Assembly: GCA_964003245.1 (NCBI GenBank) | Contig: CAXFIU010000015.1 | Location: 1-29,633, forward strand | DNA: 29,633 bases | Direction of reading: 5' to 3' | DNA from: MGIIb-O2 sp964003245 | GTDB lineage: Archaea; Thermoplasmatota; Poseidoniia; Poseidoniales; Thalassarchaeaceae | Part shown: positions 16,042 through 24,749 of the stretch, in pieces | Position numbering within the stretch: the stretch's first letter is position 1 | Layout of the letters: each line of letters begins with the position of its first letter | The notes under the pieces: model-generated | Seen by the model: the letters and a program-made list of their open reading frames with translations, nothing else | Database searches by the model: none | Told to the model about the DNA's origin: nothing | Position numbers and translations under genes: made by a program

Positions 16042-17697
16042 ATGAACTTAGACGAGCGCTCATGGGAAACCATTGCGACGGATAGTGTTCTGTTGAAGGC
16101 AGTTAGTAATTGGAGAGAAGATCCGGAGAAATGGCTTGAATACTCTATTGATAGACTAAATGAAACCGTAAGGGTGAATCCTCTTAGAGAGGATAACGAA
16201 TGGGTAGAAAATTGGCTTCAAGAGATTGGAGCAATAAAGATTGAATGGTTTACAGGAGTTGGAAGTGCATGGACTCTACCGTTTCCTAGAGGGAAAGCGG
16301 AAGGAGAAGTGAAAACTATTTTATCCGCACTTCATGAAACTGGAAGATTAACTCGACAAGAGGCTGTTTCAATGATTCCAGCTATTGCTTTAGACGCAAA
16401 ACCCGGAGACTTGGTATTGGATATGTGTGCAAGTCCGGGGTCAAAGACTACACAAATTGCAGAACATTTGGAAGGGAAGGGGATTGTGATGGCAAATGAA
16501 ATTGCAAGTAGTAGAATTAATACTCTAGTTGCTAATACTAAGAGGCATGGTTCAATTACCCCAATGATTACGCATCATGATGGTAGATTTATCCCCAAAG
16601 TTCCGAAAACTGGATTTGATAAAATACTTGTAGACGCGCCATGTACTGGTTCGGCAACAACTAGGAAAAATCCTGATGTTTGGGAAAAATGGTTACCTTC
16701 AGGTGGAAAGTCATTGCATAAATTACAATTGGAATTATTAGTTAAAGCAATTAGTCTAACTAAACCAGGTGGAAGAATTGTATATTCAACATGCTCTCTA
16801 GATCCGATAGAGAATGAAGCAGTAATTTCTGAGATTTTAAGATTGGATGATGGAGTTTCATTGACTCCTGTTTCAGATATATTAGCCAATATTCCGGGCA
16901 GAAGTGGAATGACTGATTGGCCTCAGCTAGATGATTTAGGGCAAGTCTCAAAACAATCAGAAGTTGTTAATTCGATGTTGGCTCCAAGTAAAAATAGTAT
17001 TAAAAAAGAATTAAAAAAATGTTTAAGAATTTGGAATGATGATGTGGAAGCAGGGGGATTCTTTGTAGCTATTTTAGAAAAATCAGAAGATTATAATGAG
17101 AAAAATGTAGATTATGATAGATTTATTGAACCTGAAAAAGTCAAACCTGATGATACTAATTTTCCACAACCAATAAGTTCTGAAACAGAAGAAATGATAT
17201 TGAATACTCTTGGTTGGAGTGAGGAAAATCTTTGGATAAGAGGAAAGAGTATACTCTGGTCTACTCCTAAAGCAAAAGAAATTTGGAAATCAGATAGAAG
17301 TAAAAGAAGTGGGCGGACATTTATTCCAGGTGAAAGATGGAGGCCACTGAGAGTAATACACTTAGGACTTATTAGTGTAAAATTACAAGATGGGAAATTA
17401 GAAAGAATTGTTGGTAAAGCAGCACCGAGAATGGTAAAAAATATCAAACATGGAAAATCGATTGTGAGTAGCCAAGTTATAGATGAATTATTGAGTGGAT
17501 TAGAGCCCCCAGCTTATGAAATAAATCTTGAATTAAATAAAATAAGAGGAGGGCATATTCTAGTAGAAGAGAACGAAGATATTTGCCTACCTGTCTGGAT
17601 TGGCGGTAGAGTATCTCTGATGATTTCTGAGCAAGAAAGAAGAATACTAAGAGCAAAAAGAAAACTCCCAATAATACTCAAAACCGAAGAAGAATAG
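16042..17697 (+). CDS. NSUN/Trm4-like RNA cytosine-5 methyltransferase
   Basis: 551 residues. The Rossmann methyltransferase core has SAM motif I DMCASPGSKTTQ (127-138), the motif IV cysteine Cys201 in DAPCTGSATTRKNPDVW and the catalytic Cys251 in YSTCSLDPIENEA, the two-cysteine design of m5C enzymes. The RKNPDVWEKW and LHKLQLELL segments resemble eukaryotic NSUN2/Trm4 more than bacterial RsmB, so tRNA is the likely substrate. The C-terminal 170 residues (about 380-551) form an added domain that probably helps bind RNA, again as in NSUN2. Starts at ATG 16042, 171 bp from the divergent small gene. Confidence 0.9.
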   Translation: MNLDERSWETIATDSVLLKAVSNWREDPEKWLEYSIDRLNETVRVNPLREDNEWVENWLQEIGAIKIEWFTGVGSAWTLPFPRGKAEGEVKTILSALHETGRLTRQEAVSMIPAIALDAKPGDLVLDMCASPGSKTTQIAEHLEGKGIVMANEIASSRINTLVANTKRHGSITPMITHHDGRFIPKVPKTGFDKILVDAPCTGSATTRKNPDVWEKWLPSGGKSLHKLQLELLVKAISLTKPGGRIVYSTCSLDPIENEAVISEILRLDDGVSLTPVSDILANIPGRSGMTDWPQLDDLGQVSKQSEVVNSMLAPSKNSIKKELKKCLRIWNDDVEAGGFFVAILEKSEDYNEKNVDYDRFIEPEKVKPDDTNFPQPISSETEEMILNTLGWSEENLWIRGKSILWSTPKAKEIWKSDRSKRSGRTFIPGERWRPLRVIHLGLISVKLQDGKLERIVGKAAPRMVKNIKHGKSIVSSQVIDELLSGLEPPAYEINLELNKIRGGHILVEENEDICLPVWIGGRVSLMISEQERRILRAKRKLPIILKTEEE

Positions 17698-17785
17698 ATT
17701 AAATTATACGTTTGAATAAAAAAATACATTATTATCTAGCATATGTTCAATAGCCTGTCACCAATAGGCAACATGAAGTGATTAC

Positions 17786-18232
17786 TTGTTGGATGATATT
17801 GATAAAAAAATAATTAAGGTTTTAGAAAATGATGCTAGAACTTCATTGAGGAAAATCTCTGAACTTGTAGATGTATCTCTTGGAACTGTATCGAATAGGG
17901 TCAAAAGAATGGAAAAAAATGGTGTGATTAGGGGTTATTCTGTTATTCTGGATCCTGACAAGATAGGGTGGGAATTAAACGTAGTAATTGGACTAAGGAT
18001 ACAAAAAGGTAGATTAATCGAGATTCAAGAAAGGATTGCTAAAGACTCTAGAGTCCACGGAGTATATGATGTAACTGGAGATTTTGATTCGATGGTTATT
18101 GCTAGAGCAAAAAATAGGAAAGATCTCGATGATTTATCTAAAAATGTTCTATCTATTGATGGAGTAGAACGATCAATTACTCATCTAGTTCTTAATACTG
18201 TAAAAGAAAAAACTGCATCACTTCCTGAATAA
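17786..18232 (+). CDS. Lrp/AsnC-family transcriptional regulator
   Basis: 148 residues, the usual Lrp length. The N-terminal helix-turn-helix reads LDDIDKKIIKVLENDART, then ISELVDVSLGTVSNRVKRMEK. A linker (GVIRGYSVILDPDKIG) and an alpha/beta RAM ligand-binding domain follow, with VHGVYDVTGDFDSMV and a C-terminal SITHLVLNTVKE. The start is TTG 17786: the preceding in-frame codons reach a TGA at 17774 with no ATG or GTG. Family members sense amino acids and act as octamers. Its target is unknown; no obvious operator repeat is seen in the 88-bp upstream gap. Confidence 0.92.
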   Translation: MLDDIDKKIIKVLENDARTSLRKISELVDVSLGTVSNRVKRMEKNGVIRGYSVILDPDKIGWELNVVIGLRIQKGRLIEIQERIAKDSRVHGVYDVTGDFDSMVIARAKNRKDLDDLSKNVLSIDGVERSITHLVLNTVKEKTASLPE

Positions 18233-18236
18233 AGTC

Positions 18237-18707
18237 CTAAATCTGAGAAATAATCTCTAATAATAATTCTGAGAAACTACTCATTGACTCCACTGTTTTA
18301 CATTCAGATTTGAGGTGTCGTGATAGAGTATCTCGTAAACTATGATCTATTTTTATATCCATAGAATTTAAACGATTTGTAAATGATTTTTGGAGAACGT
18401 CTCCAGTTCTATCCCAATCCATCAGTAAAATAATTCTAGGTAGTCCATCTATAGCTAATTTCGAACCATAGGTTTCATGCAAATATGCTATCATTCTTGG
18501 TCTATCCCATCCCTTGTTTACTGTTTCAATGATACCTAAAAATCCTAATAATCTAAGGCACTTTACATCATTAATTCCTTCCACAAGAATAGGACAATTA
18601 AATCCTCCTTCCTCTATTGGTAAATTACGATTTATTGATTCTTTAATTGCTTTGGCAACAAGATGGAATCTTTCTTCTCTAATGCTAATTTTTTTTTTGC
18701 GGACCAT
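18237..18707 (-). CDS. Small Toprim-domain protein
   Basis: 156 residues from ATG 18707, chosen because GGTG lies five bases upstream; a GTG at 18716 is part of that ribosome-binding site. A basic N-terminus (RKKKISIREER) precedes a Toprim fold: the first acidic motif is ILVEGINDVKCLRLLG and the second LLMDWDRTGD (DxD), both typical metal-binding sites. Toprim proteins of this size in archaea are described as primase- or RNase M5-like, but their nucleic acid substrate is generally unknown. It ends 4 bp from the Lrp gene on the opposite strand and diverges from the oxidase operon. Confidence 0.85.
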   Translation of the reverse strand: MVRKKKISIREERFHLVAKAIKESINRNLPIEEGGFNCPILVEGINDVKCLRLLGFLGIIETVNKGWDRPRMIAYLHETYGSKLAIDGLPRIILLMDWDRTGDVLQKSFTNRLNSMDIKIDHSLRDTLSRHLKSECKTVESMSSFSELLLEIISQI

Positions 18708-18715
18708 TATTAGCA
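18701..18715 (-). promoter_or_regulatory. GGTG ribosome-binding site deciding the Toprim start
   Basis: The coding strand reads taGGTGctaataATG. The same taGGTGcta-t-ATG arrangement precedes the Trm-G10 gene, and gaGGTGa precedes the oxidase I and IV starts. GGTG(A) complements the archaeal 16S rRNA 3' end (ATCACCTCC). Confidence 0.6.
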
Positions 18716-18899
18716 CCTATAAAAATTGAACAAAAAAGGATAGAAATTAGAGTCTGGGTGGAAGACAATATTGCATTTCATTAATTGCTAGACAAAGTTA
18801 GTTTAGAAGTTATTCTTAAGATAGTTTCTAGCAGCCAAGTAAGGTGTGTTATCCGCGACACTTATGAGTGGGTTTCATTCCCGTTGAAACGAGATACCC

Positions 18900-19655
18900 A
18901 TGGCTGTGACATCTCCCTTGTTTGACGTTCTTTGGGACGAGTATATTCTTTGGTCTTTGCTAGTCGGAGCTATTACCTTCGGTTGGCTATATCATCATTC
19001 ATTCGCATATAGGTCCAATGATGGCGAAAAAGCGGATAATGTGGATGATTTGACGGTCGGCGTGTTTCCAAGACATAATGATAATTTGAAACTTGAAGTC
19101 GCTTGGACTGTATTGCCGTTTCTACTAATCATTTACTTGACTTACATTTCATGGGCTCCATTGGATCATGTTTGGTCTGCACCCGGTAGCGAAGCAAGAG
19201 GAGATGAATGTTTAGAAGGTCAGTCTTCAAACAATGTATTCTATGAAGATACAGGATTTGTAAATTCTGAATGCTACCACGTAATTGAATTGACAGGGCA
19301 GCAGTGGTTTTGGTCGTTCGAATGTAATCCTCCTGTAAATAGTGAATTTAGTCAGAGAAATTACAGTCTAAGTGCTGACTTGTGCGCAGTCTCTAGTCAA
19401 ATGGTTGAAGGTTATGGGATGCAACCTGTGATTAATCTCAAAGCAGGTGAAACATACTTACTAGTAATGGAATCTGAAGATGTTACACATGCACCATGGT
19501 TCTTACAACTAAGCACTAAAGAAGACGTGCTTCAAAACCAAAAAACTACCATGTGGTTGCCAATGACAGAGGTTGGTGATTCACTAATTCTATGCACTGA
19601 GTATTGTGGAGACGCACATTCTGTAATGGCTGCAGTTGTTTCGGTACATAGTTGA
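18900..19655 (+). CDS. coxB: Cytochrome c oxidase subunit II (CuA)
   Basis: 251 residues. Two membrane helices (about 15-33 and 66-86) anchor an outer cupredoxin domain. The CuA ligands are complete: His197 (VTHAPWF), Cys232, Glu234, Cys236, His240 and Met243 (CTEYCGDAHSVM). GQQWFWSFE is the conserved electron-entry Trp region. The loop between the second helix and the domain has four additional Cys (about 104, 125, 141 and 162), which could form disulfides. First gene of a II-I-III-IV operon. With CuA present the enzyme should take electrons from a cytochrome c or a small blue copper protein; neither is encoded nearby. Confidence 0.95.
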   Translation: MAVTSPLFDVLWDEYILWSLLVGAITFGWLYHHSFAYRSNDGEKADNVDDLTVGVFPRHNDNLKLEVAWTVLPFLLIIYLTYISWAPLDHVWSAPGSEARGDECLEGQSSNNVFYEDTGFVNSECYHVIELTGQQWFWSFECNPPVNSEFSQRNYSLSADLCAVSSQMVEGYGMQPVINLKAGETYLLVMESEDVTHAPWFLQLSTKEDVLQNQKTTMWLPMTEVGDSLILCTEYCGDAHSVMAAVVSVHS

Positions 19656-19658
19656 TTA

Positions 19659-19665
19659 GAGGTGA
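19659..19665 (+). promoter_or_regulatory. GAGGTGA ribosome-binding site of oxidase subunit I
   Basis: GAGGTGA lies four bases before ATG 19670 and fixes that codon as the start. A longer frame opening at 19652 would swallow this site and part of the coxB end. Confidence 0.7.
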
Positions 19666-19669
19666 GCAA

Positions 19670-22045
19670 ATGAATAAAGAAAAAATAGCCTCTAGGACTC
19701 TAGTAATTTTTGTAGTACTTCTATTGGGCATGGTAGCAGTTCCTTCGGCTACTTCTTTACCAACCGGAGTTGCTGGAGTTAAAGACTCAGGATGTAATTG
19801 TCACGGCGCTGTAGTCAGTGATTCAGTGGTTCCAATATTGGAGGGACTCCCAGAAACATACAACTATTCAGAAGTTTACACTCTAACAATTGGTTTCACT
19901 GGAGGACCTGCAGATCCATCCAATATCAACCAAGGCGGATTCAACCTATGGGTAAGTGACGGAGAGATTACTCCGAGCGATGCATCAGTCCAATCATGGA
20001 ATCCAAATGAGGTTTCTCACACTGATGCTGGTAATGATCAAACAATGTGGACAGTTGACTGGATTGCTCCTGCAAATGATAGAAATGTAGAATTTATTCT
20101 TCATGCTAATTCTGTAAATGGTAATGCAGGAAGTCCTGAGGGGGGTACAAGTGGAGATGAATGGAATCGACTAGCTATACAAGTTGCTTCACCTACTGTT
20201 ATACTAGAACAAGCAAATCCATACACTGTATTAACGACATTAATCATAGTTAGTTTTGTGCTATTGTTAATGGTTCTTACATTCATATTCTACCAAAATA
20301 ACCCAGAATCATTTGATTGGGAAAACTTCGCACCTTGGGTTGCAGGTTGGTTAACTACAACAGATCATAAAAGAGTTGGAACATTGTATTTCTTAGCAGG
20401 TTTCTTTTTCCTTGGAATAGGAGGAATAATGGCTATACTAATTAGAATACAATTAATGGAGCCAGGAAATGATTTCTTAACTCAAGATCAGTATAACCAA
20501 TTCTTCACACTACACGGAACCACAATGATATTCTTAGCGGCGATGCCCCTAATTAACGGAGCAGCTAATTGGATGATCCCGCTACAAATTGGTGCTCCCG
20601 ACCTTGCTTTCCCAAGACTGAATGCAATGAGTTTCTGGTTACAACCTGTTGGAGCGATGCTGATATTTACCGGAGTATTTACTGGTACAGGGGCTGACAC
20701 AGGTTGGACAGGTTATGCACCTTACATCGTTAGTGAAACTGCTCATTCAGGAACTACTATGTGGGTTGCTGGTCAGATATTACTCGTTGCATCTTCAACA
20801 CTAACTGGTATCAACTTCCTAACTACCATAGCAGTAATGCGAGCAGAGGGGATGGGTTGGATGCATATGCCTTTGTTTACTTGGTCTATTCTAATTGCAA
20901 ACCTTATGCTGTTCTTATCAATTCCAGCTTTCGGAGTAGGACTGATACAAGTTTACTTAGATAGAGTAATTGGAACTGCCTTTTATGATGCAGCATCAGG
21001 TGGTGACCCTTTACTTTGGAGTCACTTATTCTGGTATTTCGGACATCCTGAGGTTTACGTTGTGATTGTCCCGGCTTTCGGAATTATATCAGAAGTGATT
21101 GCAACCAGTGCTAGACGATCAGTATTTGGATATCGCTCAATGGTCTATGCAATGGCAGGAATCGGCGTTGTGTCGTTTATTGTTTATGGACACCATATGT
21201 TCACTTCAGGAATGGACCCAACACTTAGATTTGTAACAATGTTAACTACTATGCTTGTGGCTGTTCCGACTGGAATCAAAATATTCAACTGGCTGATGAC
21301 AATGAATGGTGGTTCCTTAGTATACAGAACACATACACTTTGGGCATTAGGATTCTTAGTTACCTTCACACTAGGAGGTATTTCAGGTATGTTCTTCCCG
21401 AGTATGGCTATGGATTTACATTTCCATGAGTCATACTTCGTAGTCGCTCACTTCCACTACGTTTTGGTCGGAGGAACTGTCTTTGGACTGTTCTGTGGAG
21501 TCTATTATTGGTTCCCGAAAATGACTGGTAAAATGCTAGATGAAAGACTGGGAGTGTTACATTTCCTAACTGCTTTCATAACTTATAATGGAGTATTCTG
21601 GCCTATGCACAGACTAGGTGTTTGGGGTATGGCACGAAGACATCACACATATTTCATATCAGTTGATGAAGTAAGAGGAGTTGATGGTGAAGTTATTACT
21701 GAGGCAGTAATAGGTGCACTTCCTCCAGAAGCTGCTGGTTGGAATATGTTCATCACAGTCTCTGCTGTATTATTCTTCTTCAGTAACTTCTTGTTGATTA
21801 TTAATGTGATTATATCAGTAGTTAGAGGTAAAGACGCTCCTGCAGATCCATGGGGTGGATGGTCGTTTGAGTGGATGACTGAATCGCCACCACCTACTCC
21901 TTCTTTTGGTAGATTTGAAGACGGAGAATGGCATGACTTGCCTGTTCTAACAGATGCTAATGAGCACATAGCAAATGAGCCAAGTAAACTTGCAGAATGG
22001 TTCAATAGACTAATGGTTGCAGATAAAGAGGAGGGAGGAAATTGA
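19670..22045 (+). CDS. coxA: Reeler-like domain fused to cytochrome oxidase subunit I
   Basis: 791 residues, about 220 longer than usual. Residues 1-30 are a signal peptide. Residues 37-175 form an outer beta-sandwich resembling Reeler/choice-of-anchor-V domains: GCNCHG (42-46), YTLTIGFTGG, GGFNLWVSDG, VSHTDAG and FILHANSVNGN. An added helix (184-208) crosses to the cytoplasm. The oxidase core begins near 222 (WLTTTDHKRVG). Ligands: His282 and His596 for the low-spin haem, His594 for the active-site haem, and CuB His459, His508 and His509, with Tyr463 cross-link (HPEVY). Glu461, the GAPDLAFPRLN aspartate (311) and Lys537 (PTGIKIFNW) mark an A1-type proton-pumping enzyme. The TGA overlaps the TTG start of subunit III. 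Confidence 0.93.
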   Translation: MNKEKIASRTLVIFVVLLLGMVAVPSATSLPTGVAGVKDSGCNCHGAVVSDSVVPILEGLPETYNYSEVYTLTIGFTGGPADPSNINQGGFNLWVSDGEITPSDASVQSWNPNEVSHTDAGNDQTMWTVDWIAPANDRNVEFILHANSVNGNAGSPEGGTSGDEWNRLAIQVASPTVILEQANPYTVLTTLIIVSFVLLLMVLTFIFYQNNPESFDWENFAPWVAGWLTTTDHKRVGTLYFLAGFFFLGIGGIMAILIRIQLMEPGNDFLTQDQYNQFFTLHGTTMIFLAAMPLINGAANWMIPLQIGAPDLAFPRLNAMSFWLQPVGAMLIFTGVFTGTGADTGWTGYAPYIVSETAHSGTTMWVAGQILLVASSTLTGINFLTTIAVMRAEGMGWMHMPLFTWSILIANLMLFLSIPAFGVGLIQVYLDRVIGTAFYDAASGGDPLLWSHLFWYFGHPEVYVVIVPAFGIISEVIATSARRSVFGYRSMVYAMAGIGVVSFIVYGHHMFTSGMDPTLRFVTMLTTMLVAVPTGIKIFNWLMTMNGGSLVYRTHTLWALGFLVTFTLGGISGMFFPSMAMDLHFHESYFVVAHFHYVLVGGTVFGLFCGVYYWFPKMTGKMLDERLGVLHFLTAFITYNGVFWPMHRLGVWGMARRHHTYFISVDEVRGVDGEVITEAVIGALPPEAAGWNMFITVSAVLFFFSNFLLIINVIISVVRGKDAPADPWGGWSFEWMTESPPPTPSFGRFEDGEWHDLPVLTDANEHIANEPSKLAEWFNRLMVADKEEGGN

Positions 22046-23109
22046 GCGGACAGCACGATGACCATCATCATCCAAGTGCATGGGGACCCCATCACTGGGA
22101 TCATGGAGCACCACACAATTCATGGGCACCATTAATGATGAGTATTGGATTTGGAATATTTTTGTTCATGCTGGCAAGTGCTTTCTCCAACGATGTTGTT
22201 GATGCTAGTCACATACCTATGGTGATGGTTGGACTACTAGTAGTTCTATTCGGATTAATAATCTGGTGGAGACAAGATTTGTCTTTTGATGGAACATATG
22301 AACCTATGGCGACTGGGACTCCATTCAAAAATATCCAAATTCGTAAAGTTGGAATGTGGGTATTCTTAATGTCAGAAATGATGGTTTTCACATCTCTTTT
22401 CAGTACTTATATTAGATATAGGACGGGAATTGAAAACTGTGAAACAGTGTTTGAGAGAGGGGACTGGGTAGAGCAAGGATATACTCTCGAAACTGGTGAG
22501 GCTTTAATTTGCTTTGAACCAGCTAGTCACTTAATCGCATCTTCATGGTGGCATATTGCTCCTGGTGCAATTAACACATTTGCTCTAATCGTATCCTCAT
22601 TCACAATAGTTCAAGCACTGAGATACGCTAGTAAGCCAGTAGGAGAAATTGATGAAGAAAGGAGAAGGAAACTTGTAACTAGATATCTAGCAAGTACATG
22701 GCTCTTAGCGATAATTTTCTTGACCCTTAAGATGGTTGAATGGTTTATTGGGTTCTATGTACCAGAAATTAGTTTCCTAGGTATTCATGAACATGATATT
22801 AAATCGCTTGTAGCAGAAGGATACACGATTAATGCCGATCATTATCATCACCATAATTGGGTTGATGAAGAAACTGGTGCCACAATGCTTGCGGACGTTA
22901 CTGTCGGGGCATCCACTTTCTATGTCACGACAGGAACACACGGTGTTCACGTCTTTGGAGGGATTGTGGGATTAACCTACATGACTTTCAAAGCTTGGAA
23001 AGGTGGTTACACTCCAGAAAATGCAGTATCTATCGAATACTTCGGTCTTTACTGGCACTTTGTTGACTTAGTTTGGGTAATAGTGTTCCCATTCTTCTAT
23101 CTATATTGA
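22042..23109 (+). CDS. coxC: Cytochrome c oxidase subunit III
   Basis: 355 residues from TTG 22042, which overlaps the subunit I stop (TTGA) and has GGAGG eight bases upstream. The first 27 residues are unusually His-rich (HDDHHHPSAW, then GPHHWDHGAPH). Seven membrane helices follow, with the family landmarks VGMWVFLMSEMMVF (about 103-116), a SSWWHIAPGAINTFALI helix, GTHGVHVFGGIVGL and the closing YFGLYWHFVDLVWVIVFPFFYL. Two loops are longer than in bacterial subunit III (about 127-162 and 240-285), the second again with clustered His. Subunit III stabilises proton uptake by subunit I. The gene is translationally coupled within the operon. Confidence 0.93.
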   Translation: MSGQHDDHHHPSAWGPHHWDHGAPHNSWAPLMMSIGFGIFLFMLASAFSNDVVDASHIPMVMVGLLVVLFGLIIWWRQDLSFDGTYEPMATGTPFKNIQIRKVGMWVFLMSEMMVFTSLFSTYIRYRTGIENCETVFERGDWVEQGYTLETGEALICFEPASHLIASSWWHIAPGAINTFALIVSSFTIVQALRYASKPVGEIDEERRRKLVTRYLASTWLLAIIFLTLKMVEWFIGFYVPEISFLGIHEHDIKSLVAEGYTINADHYHHHNWVDEETGATMLADVTVGASTFYVTTGTHGVHVFGGIVGLTYMTFKAWKGGYTPENAVSIEYFGLYWHFVDLVWVIVFPFFYLY

Positions 23110-23119
23110 GGTGAAAAAA

Positions 23120-23482
23120 ATGGGACAACACAAAACAATAATGGGTAAAGATTTGTACTGGATGAACTTTTTTGGATTAATGATTCTTACTCTAATTGAA
23201 GTAGCTGCTGTTGGTCTAGATTTATCTCCTGAGACAACAGGATTGAGTTATACAGAAAAGGATTTAACCTTGTTCATATTAGTAGGAATAGGACTTCCAA
23301 AATTTATAATGATTGCAGCAATTTTTATGCATTTATGGGGAGATGAAGATTCAAAAATTCTTACTCTAACCGCACTATTCCCTACATTTTTCATACTTGT
23401 AATGATACTATTCATCGGATTAACCCACCCAGAAGCAACCACTGGATTGCCAGAATGGTGTAGACCTGGATTTTACAGTTGA
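23120..23482 (+). CDS. coxD: Cytochrome c oxidase subunit IV (caa3-type)
   Basis: About 120 residues from ATG 23120, with GAGGTGA six bases upstream; the GTG at 23111 belongs to that site. Three membrane helices: MNFFGLMILTLIEVAAVGL, LTLFILVGIGLPKFIMIAAIFMHL (with the KF..A.F.HL pattern typical of CtaF/subunit IV) and LFPTFFILVMILFIGL. The C-terminus ends in a short polar segment with one Cys. Last gene of the oxidase operon. No haem O/A synthase, Sco or CtaG assembly gene follows, so these must lie elsewhere. Confidence 0.88.
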   Translation: MGQHKTIMGKDLYWMNFFGLMILTLIEVAAVGLDLSPETTGLSYTEKDLTLFILVGIGLPKFIMIAAIFMHLWGDEDSKILTLTALFPTFFILVMILFIGLTHPEATTGLPEWCRPGFYS

Positions 23483-23525
23483 TGATTGTAAAGTTCATTT
23501 CTAATGAGTGATTCGATAGAGCGCG

Positions 23526-23611
23526 GCCGAGATCGCATAGCCCGGTATTGCGGTGGATTTGAAATCCACTGTCCATTGGACGCGGGGGTTCAAATCCCTC
23601 TCTCGGCGCCA
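23526..23611 (+). tRNA. tRNA-Ser (anticodon UGA), CCA encoded
   Basis: A complete class II cloverleaf: acceptor GCCGAGA pairs with TCTCGGC, discriminator G, then encoded CCA (23609-23611). The anticodon stem GTGGA/TCCAC encloses loop TTTGAAA, giving anticodon TGA for the UCA serine codon. A long variable arm (GTCC..GGAC) is typical of tRNA-Ser, and the T-loop is TTCAAAT. No intron is present. It lies between coxD and the convergent lipid kinase gene, ending 3 bp from that gene's stop. Confidence 0.95.
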
Positions 23612-23614
23612 CTA

Positions 23615-24661
23615 TCACTCATTAGGAATTGATGTTGCACCACGGACAGTAATTTGATTATCATGATAAGTCATCGAAACTGGTGTGGTTAAAACTGCCT
23701 CTCCATCAACATTGACATACATAGTAGGATTATGACTTTCTTCTGTAGGTTGATTTTGAGAATCCACTGCTTTAACTTCAAGAGATGTTGAAGATTGCAT
23801 ACTTATCTTACCCCATTTCCCTACATGTGTTCCTTTTTGTAGAGGCCCCATTACCATAAGCATTTGAATCTTAGAAAGACCAAATGCTAGCAATAAAGAA
23901 GGTTTAGAATGTACAGGAGATGCTCCAGGAGTAACTTTGTATCCTCCTCCAAATGTTTGACATTGAGAAAGACAGAAAAGTCCTGAAAATTCAATTACTT
24001 CTCCAGGATTATCATCGATTTTTATCCATCCGCTCTGTTTTTTCCAACCTAAAACGGCACTAATTCCTAGAAACGTATACTTGAGTTGCCCTCTGATCCA
24101 CTTGAATTTACCTTCGTTTTTCATCCTATTAACTACCGATGTCACTCCACTATCAACTTCTAAGAAACTCCAACGGACCATGTTTCCTTCTTTCTCTGGA
24201 GCACCATCTACTGAGTGATGTTTTGGATCAGGTATTGAATGATGACCAATAGCAGGTTTTCCTTCAACTCTAACCGCACCAACTCTTCTATCAATTCCAT
24301 TACTTAGAATATCAATCGCTTCTTTCATTCTAGGAAATTTTTTACCTCTTGGTATTGGGATACCATGTGCTCTTGCATAATCATTACCACTACCAATTGG
24401 AAGAATGCCAAGAGGAATCTCTGAACCTCTCAAACCAGAAGCAACCTCATGAACAGTCCCATCCCCTCCAACTGCTACCACTAGCTCAAAGCCTTCATTA
24501 ACGAGACTATGAGAAATCTCCGTAGCATGTCCCGAATATTCAGTCTTATACAATGAAATATCAAATCCTGCCTCTTCTAAAGCGGGAAGGAATAAGTCCC
24601 ATTGTTTCAACGATAAACCATCTCGGGCTTTCGGATTAAGGATGCATGCAATGCGTGTCAT
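23615..24661 (-). CDS. Diacylglycerol kinase-family lipid kinase
   Basis: About 348 residues from ATG 24661 (MTRIACILNPKA); the longer frame from 24769 would overlap ribD. The DAGK catalytic domain is clear: an N-terminal NPKA strand-loop, the ATP-binding GGDGTVHEVASGL (about 83-95), GILPIGSGNDYAR and a C-terminal NVDGE segment. The family includes DgkB, YegS and sphingosine-kinase-like enzymes that phosphorylate a lipid hydroxyl with ATP. In an archaeon the substrate could be an archaeol precursor or glycolipid; this is inference. A central insertion with His-rich PDPKHHSVDG is unusual. Divergent from ribD. Confidence 0.88.
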   Translation of the reverse strand: MTRIACILNPKARDGLSLKQWDLFLPALEEAGFDISLYKTEYSGHATEISHSLVNEGFELVVAVGGDGTVHEVASGLRGSEIPLGILPIGSGNDYARAHGIPIPRGKKFPRMKEAIDILSNGIDRRVGAVRVEGKPAIGHHSIPDPKHHSVDGAPEKEGNMVRWSFLEVDSGVTSVVNRMKNEGKFKWIRGQLKYTFLGISAVLGWKKQSGWIKIDDNPGEVIEFSGLFCLSQCQTFGGGYKVTPGASPVHSKPSLLLAFGLSKIQMLMVMGPLQKGTHVGKWGKISMQSSTSLEVKAVDSQNQPTEESHNPTMYVNVDGEAVLTTPVSMTYHDNQITVRGATSIPNE

Positions 24662-24749
24662 GATTATCTGAGCGAGGATTTGAGACTTGAATGCTCGCAA
24701 AGCGAGGAATCTTGTATGAAGAATACTTCGAACGCCATAAGGGAGTCGT

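Noticed and set aside
18868..18890. GTTTC...GAAAC inverted repeat before coxB, considered as a CRISPR repeat
   Set aside because: Only one copy with a 5-bp stem and no spacers; it may be chance or part of a leader.
23412..23618. Minus-strand frame through tRNA-Ser
   Set aside because: It crosses the tRNA gene and the end of coxD and has no features of its own.
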